A stretch of 64,000 nt of DNA from Raphanus sativus (lineage: Eukaryota; Streptophyta; Magnoliopsida; Brassicales; Brassicaceae), in contig NC_079515.1 in assembly GCF_000801105.2 (NCBI RefSeq), positions 3,038,001 to 3,102,000 of the forward strand. The letters are read 5' to 3'. Shown here in pieces: positions 22,063 through 33,900 of the stretch. The notes under the pieces were generated by a model, which ran no database searches, had not been told where the DNA came from, and saw only the letters and a program-made list of their open reading frames with translations. A program made the translations under genes and the position numbers. Positions within the stretch are counted from its first letter, which is position 1. Every line of letters starts with the position of its first letter.

Positions 22063-22751
22063 TAATAGATTGATGAGAGTTTAGAACTGGAAGAAGTATT
22101 ATTGACTCTCATCCCCAATATATTACAATATAGATATGCTTATATAGAGAACTAAACCTAATTACTAAGCTAATATGAAATAGGGGAATTTTCAAAAATA
22201 CCACTTTGAAGGTACCATTATTCATCTTTACCACCACTAAGTACACATTTTCAAAAATACCTTATTTATTAAAATGTTAAAAACTCTTATATCTTTGTTT
22301 TTATATGCTTTTCAAAATTTTAATCCAAAATTCTAAATCCTAAACCCCCAATTCTAAACCCTAAACCCTAAATCTTCAACTCTAAACCCTAAACCCTAAA
22401 CTATATACCCTAAATTCAATATCCTAAACCCTAAACCCTGAAACCTCAACTATAAACCCTAAATCCTCAACTCTAAACCCTAAACTTTATACCCTAAACC
22501 CTAAAACATCAAATCTAAACCCTAAAACATAAAATCTAAACCCTAAATCCTAAACGTTCAAATCTAAACCCTTCATTAAAAGTAGTGGTAAAAGTGGTTA
22601 GTGTAAACATGAAAAGTGGTACTATGAAAATGGTATTTTTGGCAATTTCTCTATGAAATATTACATTATAGATAATAATAAGTATCCTATTATAATATAT
22701 TGACATATATCTTTATCTTGGATTTGGGTCGATCTTCTAGATCTCCCAATA
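22063..22751 (-). repeat. 5' LTR of the TRIM-like element, interrupted by a MITE
   Basis: Same sequence as 21027-21237 apart from the MITE inserted at 22183-22651 with a TATGAAATA duplication. Confidence 0.8.
22183..22651 (+). mobile_element. Mutator-type MITE with telomere-like core, copy 2
   Basis: 469 bp, flanked by the perfect 9-bp duplication TATGAAATA (22174-22182 and 22652-22660). Starts GGGGAATTTTCAAAAATACC and ends GGTATTTTTGGCAATTTCTC. The core (about 22330-22570) is rich in CCCTAAA-type heptamers. It matches 11548-12015 end to end in inverted orientation. It sits in the 5' LTR of the TRIM-like element, so it inserted after that element. Confidence 0.85.
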
Positions 22752-22965
22752 ATTTTTAATTTTTTCTAATACTTTTAAATTGTAAAAGTAAATTAAGAGA
22801 CAACACCAAAAAACCGCGATAATGATGTTCTTATATCTCTTGAACCTCCACAATCAAGTAGAGTCTCGTAGCAAAACTAGATAATTTCATCGTTTTAATC
22901 GACATATTATCATATAATAACTGTGAAAGCACTATATCAACTTCAATTCTACACTCGCACAATCA

Positions 22966-23612
22966 GATGGTACAACAACCCTACTCAAATGGATTTGGAC
23001 CAGTCCATCAAGAGCAATCTTTTTATGGACAAGGGTCATCTCACCCTGTCTAGAGACTAGAATCTCCAAATTAACCAACCCTTTTTGCATGCCTTTAGCC
23101 CACCCGCTTTTCCTCAGTAAGGTGCTCAGCTACTATTTATAACCGAATACATTTTCTTGAGCTAAGTAAAACTCAATAACTGGTTTGTTGCATTAAGGTG
23201 GACAAAACAATAATGTTTTAGCATTACCTCCACCACAATGGGAAGCTCAGTCTCCAATCTCTAGCCCCTCAATAGTCTCCTACTCATCAGACGCAAGTGA
23301 CTCAAGTGGTCATCACTACTCGTCAACCGCTCGGTTACAACCCTCAAGGTGGCTCCCCTCACGCTACCCGCCACAACAATAACATGTTTGGTATGTTTCT
23401 CCTTCCAGTGACAGGAGGCCACATGCCACCCTTTGGCTAAACCCAAACCTCACAAACAACCATCATATAGAATCTTGTAAACCAACAATTGTACAGAATA
23501 TCATTGCAAGAGAATGGAACCTGAATCCATACCAAGTTTCTTATCTTAATCATCGTCAACCAATGAACAAGAAACCAGAAGACAAGTTGTTTGGAGATAA
23601 AAAGAGCCGGTA
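22966..23612 (+). pseudogene. TOL8: Relic of a TOL-type ENTH/VHS/GAT protein (TOL8 position)
   Basis: Plus-strand pieces match the Gln/Pro-rich C-terminus of plant TOM1-like (TOL) ubiquitin-binding trafficking proteins: QQPYSNGFGPVHQEQSFYGQ then a stop, LPPPQWEAQSP, GYNPQGGSPH, NNNMFGMFLLPVTGGHMPPF and finally KKPEDKLFGD. The pieces lie in different frames, with stops between them. The VHS and GAT domains are gone. In Arabidopsis AT3G08790 (TOL8) lies between AT3G08780 and AT3G08800 (SIEL). The relic lies between the same two genes here, so it is a decayed syntenic copy rather than a random insertion. Confidence 0.78.
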
Positions 23613-23782
23613 GCATGTAAAATCCCAATTTTTTTTTTAACCTTTTTACATTAGAATTTCCAAGTTTGTACTGTTGACTTTCATAAAATTTTACTGTTGA
23701 CTTTTGTCGCCAAGTGAATAATCTTTATTTAAATATAAAGTCTCCGTCGAGGTTTAAGATTTCGTCTCCGTCGTCTTCATCA

Positions 23783-26700
23783 ATGGAGGAAGCCAACGAC
23801 TCGGTTTCACTCACTCTCCACACTCTAGCTTCAATTAGGTCACTCATCATCAACGCCGACACTTCCGTCTCTGTGATCTCCTCAGTGTTCGACTTCCTTA
23901 CCGGTCTTCTCATCCGAGACGACTCGCCGATTCTCCACCACGTCCTCAAGCTCCTCTCCGATCTCTCCCTTTATCGAAACGAATTAGCACCACAGATCTC
24001 CGACTCCATCCTATCCAACTTTCTCCGCCTTCGAAACTCCGATGACAATAACAGCCACGGACGCGTCGCCGCGGAATCGCTCGCCGTGCTCGCGTCGTTA
24101 TCCGAACGAAACCCTAGCGCCGCCGCGTTTTCCGGAATCGACGGAGAGGCGTTCGCGTCGATCTGCCTCGGAGCGCCCGTGTCTCCTCGGATGTGGATGA
24201 TTAGGAACGCGGAGAGGTTCCGCGTCCCGTCGTCGGTGCTCTTCACGTTGTTCTTCGGGTTTACGAAGGATCCGTATCCGTGTATCAGAGAAGCAGCTCT
24301 TGATGGATTGGTTTATGTATGCGAGGAGGCTGGTGGTTTCGTCGGTCACGTGCATGCCGTGCAAGGTTGCTATGCACGTGCTGTTGAGCTTCTAGACGAT
24401 GCTGAAGATAGCGTCAGATCTTCTGCAGTTCGTGCCGTAAGTTCTTTTTTTGTTGTTTTGTTTGTTTGATTGATTGATGAAATAGCGTTTTGAAATAATT
24501 GTTGTGAGCTTTGAAATATCTGAATTTTTCAGGTTAGTGTGTGGGGCAAAGTGTTGATAGCATCTAAGGAAGAGAGTAACAGAAGAGAGTGTAGGGATGC
24601 TGTGTTTCTCCAGGTAACTAGCTCTCCTCTCTGGGTATTGTATTTGTAATTTAGGATACTGAAGTAGGCTACCTAACAACTTCTGTGGCTAAGTGTTTAT
24701 AAGATTGTTTGCTCAGTGATTTTGAGGAACTAAAATAACCAAATGGCTGATGTTTTTCTTTATAAACGTGCATTCAGCTTTGTTCTGTTGTGAGAGATAT
24801 GAGTGTAGACGTGAGGGTTGAGGTCTTCAAGGCATTTGGGGTCATGAGAACTGCATCAGAAAGCATTATACTGCAAACACTTTCTAAAAAAGTTTTGAGA
24901 GCGGGAAAAGGGAAGAAACCGCAGGATCATCTTTTGAATGAGTCTGCTGATGCCGCTGCTGCAGCTGGGGTTTTCATCCATGGTTTTGAAGATGAGTTCT
25001 ACGAGGTACACATATGATGGTTTTTTTCTTTCTTGTTTTGTTTGTCACAAAGCAAACCTGTTGAGTTGGCTCTATTAAAAAAATTGCCAGTTGAGGTTTT
25101 GTTGTTTCTGGACGGACTTACATATACGGCTTTTGCATGTGTCATTGTGAAGGTACGGGAAGCTGCGGTTGACTCTTTCCACTCCCTCTCAGTAAATTCT
25201 GTCGAATTCCCAGATGAAGCTGTGTGTCTATTGATGGATATGCTATACGATGACTATATGGTTGTCAGGTTGAAAGCTTTAGAGGCATTGCATCATATAG
25301 CAGACATGGGGAACTTGAAGATACAGGAAACTTATATGCCCGCCGTAAGTCACCATATCCTTTCTGCCTTTTTTTTTACTATAGAGCTGGTGGTAAAAGC
25401 TAATGAGAATGCAAATGCAATACTTCATTAGATTCGTGTCTTGCCTTAAGTGATTTGCACTATGCTAACATGGATGGCGTCTGCCAGTCTACCTCCAAGT
25501 ACTGTCACTTGGTACTCTTTGGCTATTTCTTTGCTGTGAGTCTTGATAAAGAGCGGCTACTTGACTATGCAGTTTTTGGATGCTATTGTTGATACTTCTG
25601 AGAACATCAGACTCACGGCTAGAAACATTCTTAAATTGGCAAAGCTGCCTGATCTGAAGCTGGTCAACAAAGGTGTTGATGGTGTCCTAAAAAGTTTAGA
25701 GATATATCCACAGGTTGGTATACTTACCTACAAAAATCAATTAGCTTCTGTTTCCATTAATTATTTTTCTTCTTCTTTTGAATCTCTTTTCTCGTTGTTT
25801 CATCCTAGGACGAACCTGATATCTTGTCCACTCTGTTCCTTTTAGGACAAAACCATTCAAATTTCGTAGTCAATATAATCAAGAGATTTCGTGAAAAGGT
25901 AAGCAAGCTATTTTTCCACCCTTTTCGGACTTGTTAATTATAGGCGTACTCATCATTTCTTTGCTTACTCTTCCATGCTCTTCAGTTGGAGACAGATTCT
26001 GGAAATAAAAGTGAATTCAACAGCCAACAGGTATCTGCGTTTCTGGTGTTCATAATCTCAGCTCCTCTCTCAAGCAAACAAAGCATCACCTCCATACCGC
26101 CTTTGGCCTTTTCATATTCGCTTGCAATGCTGGGAAAATTCTCTTGTGGACTTCATGATATGATGGACCAGGATACTCTTCTGGCTTACTTGGCTCATTG
26201 CATTACTCTTTCTGCTTCTTCGGGTAAAGAATTCAGTAAAGCAGATATGTTTTTAAATGCATATAGGCGCAGTAATGCAGATCATAGTGGAAGCCCCGTC
26301 CTACCACCAAGCAAGGATATACCTGCTGAGAGCAAACCCATGGCTTCAATAGCAGAACTGGAGATTGTAAATCCAGCACTGAAGTCTGTTGACCATATAC
26401 TGTTGAAAGTAAAGGCTGCCTGGTTATTATTACAATCAGAATGCTCTAAAGAAGCATTCCGAGCGTTAAGGTTTTACAGCTTGCGATCCCTCGGTTTCCA
26501 GCGTGTTATGTTACTGTTTCATGTGTATTCTAAGTTTCTAACTAACGTGTTTTTTCTGACTTCTTGCCCAGGGCATGCAAACAGGAGTTAGCAACTTTGA
26601 CAGCCAATTCTTCAATCTCCAATGGTGCATTAGAATTTATGTCTCAGTACGTTCACGTAATCGAACTTCTCGCTCAGGTATGGCCTCATTTCGAAAACTC

Positions 26701-27502
26701 AAGACACACCAGCACATGTAGATCTGTAGAACTGGAACTGCTGATGGAAGAGTTAGAGATAAAACTGATGGAGATAAGGTGTAGATTCACAGGTCTGTCT
26801 ACGGAGGTGTCACTTGTAATGGAGCTAGTAATTTTAGGTTGCTTGTTAAGGCTATATAAATTTGAGATATGCTGCCGGCTTAACTGCAAGAAGAAGCTAT
26901 CTGCAACAGTATCTCAACTAAAGCTCCACCATGAACAACAATGCACCAAACCATCAGATTTTGTAACTGAAACTGATAACTCATTGCAAGAAATTGGGAG
27001 CTCTGCTGATATAAGTTCCGTAAGACTGCTTGATCTCATCAAGAAATTCAATTGCTTCTCCCCGGAACAGTTTACCCTCTCTTGTAATCTGAAGTGTGTC
27101 AGTGCAGAGCTCGAGGTTCCTGGTAATGGTCCTTACAGTCCAATTTCATTTGTGGCTGGACTACCAGTGGCTATACCGTGCGAGATCAAGCTGCTCGATG
27201 TGCCAAGGGATGCGCGTTTGTGGCTGAGAATATCTACAAGTGATGACACTTGCCAGTTTGTGTACTTTGACCCAAACCTATACAGTGGAGATGAAAGAGA
27301 GAAGAGGTTCATGTTTACTGCAGTAACTTGCATGACCCCGAGAGCTGTTGTGTTCACATTGCGGGTCTCAATAGGCATAGAGTGTTTATTCGAAGATGTT
27401 TGTTGCAGAAAACATCGTTACGGACCGAAGCATCCAGTGGCTTATTTGTGTAAGGAAAGAGAAGTTCACTTCTCCCTTGTGTACAGAACCAAAGCTCTCT
27501 AG
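23783..27502 (+). CDS. SIEL: SIEL-like ARM-repeat protein (SHORT-ROOT interacting, AT3G08800-like)
   Basis: Eight plus-strand exons: 23783-24436, 24533-24613, 24778-25005, 25153-25344, 25573-25713, 25809-25898, 25986-26470 and 26572-27502. They give 2802 bp and 933 residues with continuous phase, near the Arabidopsis length (936 as I recall). The N-terminal two thirds is a series of helical ARM/HEAT-type repeats (DDSPILHHVLKLLSDLSLYR, DPYPCIREAALDGLVYVCEE, DVRVEVFKAFGVM, VREAAVDSFHSLSV, YDDYMVVRLKALEALHHIA). The C-terminal part (VPGNGPYSPISFVAGLPVAI to HPVAYLCKEREVHFSLVYRT) is a conserved beta-rich region. In Arabidopsis SIEL binds SHORT-ROOT and other mobile proteins on endosomes and promotes their movement; loss is embryo-lethal. 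The start MEEANDSVSLTL was chosen over an in-frame ATG at 23714 because it aligns with the family start. The gene is complete and likely functional. Confidence 0.93.
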
Positions 27503-27593
27503 TAATTCTCTATCTTTCTAAAATGTTTTAAGTTGCAAAACAAAACGAGAAGAGCGAAAATAATACTATTTTTGTCTTAACATAAGTGAGCTC

Positions 27594-29669
27594 TCACCAG
27601 TAGTCACTACAAGAACAAGAGCCGTTTGTAAAACAATGAAACCTATTATTATCTCTAACAATAATCTCTCTTCTCGTGATCTTCGATATCAACTTCATTA
27701 CTTCATGACAATCTCCGCACACTCTTAGATTCTTCACCACTCGAATCACTTCGCCATCTACCGTACTGATCAACCCCAACGCAACCGCAAGCTTCTCGCT
27801 GTGATACCCCAACACCGTCTCCTTTTCTTCTTCTTCAACGTCGAACATAACACACTCTGTTGTCGGAACAAAACCCATAAGCCTCATTTCATTACCCAAA
27901 TCTTCTAGCTTTGCATATATCTTGTCGCTCAGAGGATGAGACTTATCATCAGCGAGAAACTCGTGCACCTTCCCTTCCAGTTCGATCCAACTCCATCCAG
28001 GAAGCTTCTTCATACCCTTCTTGTTCATCTCCGCTCTCACTTCAGCCGCTTCGTCCCATCTGCCATTAACCGAGTATATGTTGGATAACTGAACGTAGTT
28101 TCCTGCATTCCACGGCTCAAGAGCGATGAGTTCTTTCAGAACACGTTCAGCTAACCGAGTTTCTTTGACCAGTCTGCATCCTGTCAGCAACGCTCCCCAG
28201 ATGATCGCGTTTGGCTTCATTGGCATATCGCAGATCAACCGGTACGCGTCGCCTAGCTGTCCTGCTCTGCCCCAAAGATCCACCATGCAACCATAGTGCT
28301 CAACCGTGCGTTTCAACGAGTAAACAGAGCTTATTGAGTTGAAAAACCGAAGCCCGTCCTGGATTAGCCCTGCGTGAACACACCCACATAACAGTCCAAG
28401 AAACGTGTACCCATCAGGTGAGATACCCAACTTCTCTGTTTGTCCAAAAACCGCAAAAGACAGCTTGACATGGCCGTTTTTGGCCAGACCAGTAATCGCA
28501 GTGTTCATGATAACTCTATCCTTCTCCTTCATATCTTTAAACACTTGAAAACCCCGAGACATTGCCCCGCACTTCGCATACATGTCGATCAACGCATTGC
28601 CCATAACAATATTGGTCAAGAACTCATCCCTATCAATCAAACCACTTCCCCATTCGCCTAAATCAAGCGCTCCAAGGCTTGCACAAGAAGAAAGAAAGCC
28701 GACAATAGAGTATCGATCCGGTTTCATATCTTCCCTCAACATCTGGTGGAACAACTCCACACCTTCCTTCGGGAGGCTGTTCGAAGCATACCCTTGTATC
28801 ATAGTGCTCCAAGTTACTATATCTTTCTCCCCCATCGAGTCGAACACACAACGTGCTTTCTCCATCTTCCCACGCTTCGCGTAGAGATTAACGAGCGTAG
28901 TGTTCACATACGAGTTCTTCTGCATCTCAATCTCTTCCACGAGATCAGCAATCCACTCCGCGCTGTCGAGATCCCCTACCTGAACACAAGCAGACAAAAC
29001 CCGAACGACGGAGTAGCTATCAGGCCTCACGCCCATCTCCACCATCTTCTTGAACAAACCAATCGCATCACTATGCTTCCCGGAAGCAATACACCCACTG
29101 AAAAACGCTGTCCAAGAAACAATAGTTCTCTCAGGAATTTCATCGAACACCTTCCGCGCATCATCGACACGACCAGAGCCAGAGTACAGAGAGAGAAGGC
29201 TCGTCATAGCGCCTGCGTCGCGGTTAAACCCGCATTTCACAACGAGAGGATGGAGCTCGATCCCGAGCTGGAGATTCTGGGATCTAGCGCACGCCTTGAG
29301 GACGAAAGGGAAAGTGAAACCGTGGAGGGAGGAGAGGGCGTGGTGGTGTTGTCTGCGGACGGAGAGGAAGAGGTCGAGCGTCTCGCGGAAGAGGTTGTTG
29401 TTGACGAAGCCGTTGATGAGAGTGTTGTAGAGGAAGACGTTTGGGAACTGGGTGTGGGAGAAGAGGAGGAAGGAGTAGTGGTTCTCGCGGAAGGAGAGAG
29501 TTCGCTTGAGGAGGAGGTTGAAGAGGTAAGAAGAAGTGTCGTCATGGTTGAGAGCGTGGTGGATGAGAGATGCGTGGATCTGTTTCAGGTGGTGGAAGGT
29601 GGATGCGACGGAGATTAGGGTTTTGATGTGATGAAGTTTGGATGGTGATGAGACGGTGGCGATGCTCAT
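27594..29669 (-). CDS. PLS-class PPR protein with DYW domain (AT3G08820-like)
   Basis: Intronless, 691 residues from MSIATVSSPSKLHH. It has a run of P, L and S repeats (for example NVFLYNTLINGFVNNNLFRE, TLVNLYAKRGKMEKARCVFD, DIVTWSTMIQGYASN), then E/E+ motifs and a complete C-terminal DYW domain. The DYW zinc signature is intact: HSE at 623-625, CGDC from 651, and the terminal CSCSDYW. DYW domains are the cytidine deaminases of plant organelle C-to-U editing. RNA target and organelle cannot be read from sequence alone; the N-terminus is compatible with an organelle presequence. It is convergent with SIEL, only 91 bp between stop codons. An ATG 20 codons upstream (29729) is in frame but less likely. 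Confidence 0.93.
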   Translation of the reverse strand: MSIATVSSPSKLHHIKTLISVASTFHHLKQIHASLIHHALNHDDTSSYLFNLLLKRTLSFRENHYSFLLFSHTQFPNVFLYNTLINGFVNNNLFRETLDLFLSVRRQHHHALSSLHGFTFPFVLKACARSQNLQLGIELHPLVVKCGFNRDAGAMTSLLSLYSGSGRVDDARKVFDEIPERTIVSWTAFFSGCIASGKHSDAIGLFKKMVEMGVRPDSYSVVRVLSACVQVGDLDSAEWIADLVEEIEMQKNSYVNTTLVNLYAKRGKMEKARCVFDSMGEKDIVTWSTMIQGYASNSLPKEGVELFHQMLREDMKPDRYSIVGFLSSCASLGALDLGEWGSGLIDRDEFLTNIVMGNALIDMYAKCGAMSRGFQVFKDMKEKDRVIMNTAITGLAKNGHVKLSFAVFGQTEKLGISPDGYTFLGLLCGCVHAGLIQDGLRFFNSISSVYSLKRTVEHYGCMVDLWGRAGQLGDAYRLICDMPMKPNAIIWGALLTGCRLVKETRLAERVLKELIALEPWNAGNYVQLSNIYSVNGRWDEAAEVRAEMNKKGMKKLPGWSWIELEGKVHEFLADDKSHPLSDKIYAKLEDLGNEMRLMGFVPTTECVMFDVEEEEKETVLGYHSEKLAVALGLISTVDGEVIRVVKNLRVCGDCHEVMKLISKITRREIIVRDNNRFHCFTNGSCSCSDYW

Positions 29670-30107
29670 GGCCAACGTCAAACCTTTAATTTTTCTTCTC
29701 GTCTCCCGCCAATTAATATGAGTCTTCAAACGGACAGTACTACAAGATTTTATTTTTAATATTAGTAATATTTAATGGAATCGGAAGCGGATAAAAAAAA
29801 ACGGAAACGTTGAAAACATAGAATCATTATTTTATAGATTTTTAGGAATCGAAAACGTGTTGGAAACTAAGAAATTTGAAAGTTAAGTTAATATTAAGTT
29901 AATGTTTTGATATATTTATATATTATGAGAACATTATTAAATATTATCAAGAAAAGGAAAAAAATACCAAAACTATATTGTTTTTATCAAAAAAACATTA
30001 GTGTTTCTCCTGTTGTTAATTTCATGAAATGCATCATTATAATTTAATGTTTTGAGTTATAATATGAGTAATACTATATTACTTTTAAAAAAAATAACGG
30101 TTCCAAC
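29670..30107. other. PPR upstream region
   Basis: AT-rich; the PPR promoter should lie here on the minus strand. No other feature is supported. Confidence 0.4.
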
Positions 30108-30496
30108 CAATGTTCTAAAAATTGGTGTAGATAGAGTCTAGGCAGGCAACTCGGTTCCATCCGAAATAATTTTTTTAAAATCTGATTTATACCGATTTAT
30201 ACAATTTAAATAGGTTTAAACTATTTTAAATCTATTAAAGTCAGTTTAAATCAATATAAATTAGTCAAAATATGTTAAACTAAATAATAATGTTAGTATA
30301 AATCCACAAATTTGTTTAATTTCTTTGGTTTTTCATATCTAATTTTGATCACGATAATTTTATAACTAAACTCAAAAACTAAATATCTCATATAAATGTG
30401 AAATATATATAAAATAAATCAATAACTCATTAACGCCTATACCTCGCCTAGGCATATAAAACGCCTATAGTTACCGCCTAGCGATTTGTTAACATT
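30108..30496. mobile_element. Short hAT-type MITE
   Basis: 389 bp between perfect 8-bp duplications GTTCCAAC (30100-30107 and 30497-30504). Ends are CAATGTT and AACATT(G), a short inverted repeat; the last G is shared with the duplication. Subterminal sequence carries CTAGGC words in both orientations (GTCTAGGCAGGC and CGCCTAGGCATA, ACCGCCTAGCG). No coding capacity. Confidence 0.65.
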
Positions 30497-30954
30497 GTTC
30501 CAACTATTTTATAACTGTTTTATATGTGCAATCTCATTAGTTATATCTTTCGTACATATTTATTAATGAGAATGTTTTTGATAGTAAATTCTTATTTTAT
30601 ACTCTTGTTTCTAATATTGACTAAAAAAAATTAATAATAAAATTTTTACGTTTTATATTTTAAATAATAAACTCATTAATAGTTTATCTCACTATAATTT
30701 AACCAATAATAAAATAAATTTCTTTTAAACAAAAAGTATAACAAAATATTCATAATATAAAGAATCATATAATAGAAAAAGTTGATAAATTTTTAATTGT
30801 TATCTAATTTAGAACAAAAAAGTCTTTCAAAAGTCAAGTAGTAAAACAGAAAGAGTAATACATTCCAAGAATCTATATATAATAGCAAACCAAAATGTTT
30901 TACTCGATGACATCATCTTTTTTATAGGAAAAAGTTCAATCTAGTGGTCAAAAT
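30497..30954. other. AT-rich boundary between gene island and satellite
   Basis: No gene or repeat recognised. The first satellite monomer begins at about 30955. Confidence 0.45.
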
Positions 30955-33900
30955 TTTTTTTTATTAATGTATGATAAACTATATTTCATGGTACAGAGGC
31001 ATCTTTCTATTTTTTTAACAATTAAGTTGGTAAAACTTCGTATCCGACCTAAATCGTTGGACTTAACACTATAAATTTTTATTCTTGAGAGAAACGGAGA
31101 AAACAAAGTTTCCAAACCTCTTTAACCATTATCATATGTCAAAACAGGATGCAACTATGCATTTAAACAAGATTTTTATATTTTTTGAATTTTTCAAAAT
31201 TTGTGGGTTAACCCCTACAAAATATATTTTTTGTTAATTTCTCTATATACTAAACTTTATACTCAGTAAAATTGTTTAAAATTTTCTAAATGCATTATAA
31301 ATTTATATTAATCTATAATAAAATATCTTTCATGGTACATGGTCATAATTTTAGTTTCTTAACAACTTTTAAAATAAAACTTAATATACTGCTTAAATTA
31401 GTGGATTAACACCACTATGAAATCTCTATTCTTTAGAGAAACAGAAACAATAAAGGTTCCAAACCTCCTTGACCATTAAACTATGTTAGTTTATGATGCA
31501 AATATGCATTAAAACAATATTTCATATTTTGTTTATTTTTTCTCAAAACATGTGGGTTAACCCCTACGAAAATATTGAGTTTTAGGTTAAATGCTCTATA
31601 TTTTTAAGCTTATACTCACTAGTGTTATACATTTTTATTAATGTATGATAAACTATCTTTCATGGTAAAAGGGCATCGTTCTATTTTTTTAACAATTACG
31701 CTGGTAAAACTTCATTTGCTGCCTAAATCATTGGACTTACCACTATAAATTGTTATTCTTGAGAGAATCAGAGACAACAAAGGTTCGAAACCTCTTTGAC
31801 CATCATCCTATGTTAAAACATGATGAAACTATTCATTTAAACAAGATTTTTATATTTCTTGAATTTTTTCAAAATTTGTGGGTTAAGCCCTACGAAAATA
31901 TAATGTTTTCATTAATTTCTCTATATATTGAAGTTTATACTTTATACACATTAAAGTTGTTTAAAATTTTCTAAATGCATTATAAATTTGTTTTCATATA
32001 TTATACACTTTATTCCATGGTACATGGGCATCATTCTAATTTTTTAACAATTGTTTTAATAAAACTTTATATGTCGCTTAAATTAGTGGCCTAACCTCTA
32101 TGAAATATCTATTTCTTAGGTAAACGGGAACAATAAATGTTCCAAACCTCTTTGAATATTATCCTATGTCAGTGTACGATGCATATATTTATTAAAACAA
32201 TATTGTCCTATTTTAAAAAATTTCTCAAATTTGGTAGGTTACACCACGAAAATATTAAGCTTTTAGGTAAATTCTCTATAAACTCAGTTAATACTCTTTA
32301 ATTTTTAAAACAATTTCTAACTACATCCTTAATTTTTATTACTATTTCATAAAATATTTTTCATGGTACATGGTCATCGTTTTAATTTCTTAACAACTTT
32401 ATAAATAAAACTTAATATACTGCTTAAATTAGTGGATTAACACCACTATGAAATCTCTATTCTTTAGAGAAATGGAAACAACCAAGGTTCCAAACCTCCT
32501 TGACCATTATACTATGTTAGTTTATAATACAAATATGCATTAAAACAATATTGTCATATTTTTATTTTTTTCTCAAAATATGTGGGTTAACCTCTATGAA
32601 AATATTGAGTTTTAGGTTAAATGCTCTATATTTTTAAGCTTATACCTACTAGTGTTGTTTTAAAATTTCTAATCAATTTATAAATTTTTATTAATGTATG
32701 ATAAACTATCTTTCATGGTACATTGTCATCGTTCTAATTTTTTAACAATTAAGTTGGTAAAAACTTTGTATGCTTCCTAAATCATTGGACTTACCACTAT
32801 AAATTTCTATTCTTAACAGAAACGAAGACAACAAAGGTTCCAAACCTTTTTGACCATCATCCTATGTCAATACTGGATGCATCTATGCATTTAAACAAGA
32901 CTTTCATATTTATTGATTTTCTTTTAAAATGGGTAACTAATACGAAAATGTAAAACTTTCCTTAATTTCTTTATATACTGAAATTTATACTCAGTAAAGT
33001 TGTTTAAAATTTTATAAATGCATTATAATTTTGTATTAATCTATCATATAATATCTTTCATGGTACATGGTCATAGTTTTAATTTCTTAACAACTTTTTT
33101 AAGAAAAATTAATATATTGCTTAAATTAGTGGATTAACCACTATGAAATCTCTATTCTTTAGAGAAACGGAAACAACAAAGGTTCTAAACCTCCTTGACC
33201 ATTATACTATGTTAGTTTACGATGCAAATATGAATTAAAACAATATTTTCATATTTTGATTTAACTTAAAATGTGTGGGTTAACCCCTACGAAAATATTG
33301 AGGTTTAATGCTCTATATTTTTAAGCTTATACTCACTAGTGTTGTTTAAAATTTTCTAATCACATTATACATTTTTATTAATGTATGATTAACTATCTTT
33401 CATGGTACAGGGGCATCGTTTTTTTTTTAACAATTAAGTTGGTAAAACTTCGTATGCTGCCTAAATCATTGGACTTAACACTATAAATTTTTATTCTGGA
33501 GAGAAACGGAGTCAACAAAGTTTCCAAATTTCTTTGACCATCATCCTATGTCAAAATAGGATGAAAATATGCATTTAAACAAGATTTTTATATTTCTTGA
33601 AATTTTCCAAAATATGTGGGTTAACCTGTATGAAAATATAATATTTTCATTAATTTCTCTATATACTGAAATTTATTCTCACTAAAGTTGTTTAAATTTT
33701 TATAAATGCTTTATAAATTTGTATTAATCTATTATACACTTTCTTCCATGGTACATGGGCATCGTTCTAATTTTTTAACAATTGTTTTAATAAAACTTTA
33801 TATGTCGCTTAAATTAGTGGAATAACCTCTATGAAATATCTATTCTTTAGATAAACGGAAACAATAAATCTTCCAAAGCTCTTTGAATATTATCCTATGT

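Larger units (their letters stand above)
21027..22751 (-). mobile_element. TRIM-like non-autonomous LTR retrotransposon
   Basis: Two direct repeats, 21027-21237 and 22063-22751, share the same ends (TAATAGATTGATGAG...GATCTCCCAATA on the plus strand). The first is 211 bp. The second is 689 bp, and is exactly 211 bp once the 469-bp MITE and its 9-bp duplication are removed. On the minus strand the 5' LTR is followed immediately by TGGTATCAGAGC (22062-22051), the initiator-Met tRNA primer-binding site. A purine-rich GCGGGAGGG (21246-21238) precedes the 3' LTR. The 825-bp interior encodes no gag or pol; it has a tandem duplication of GGCGGCTTGATGAAGCGGC-type sequence near 21778-21845. I found no clear target duplication. 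Confidence 0.8.

Noticed and set aside
28746..29618. 290-residue plus-strand ORF
   Set aside because: Antisense of the PPR gene, with low-complexity Glu/Val runs that mirror Ser/Leu codons on the other strand.
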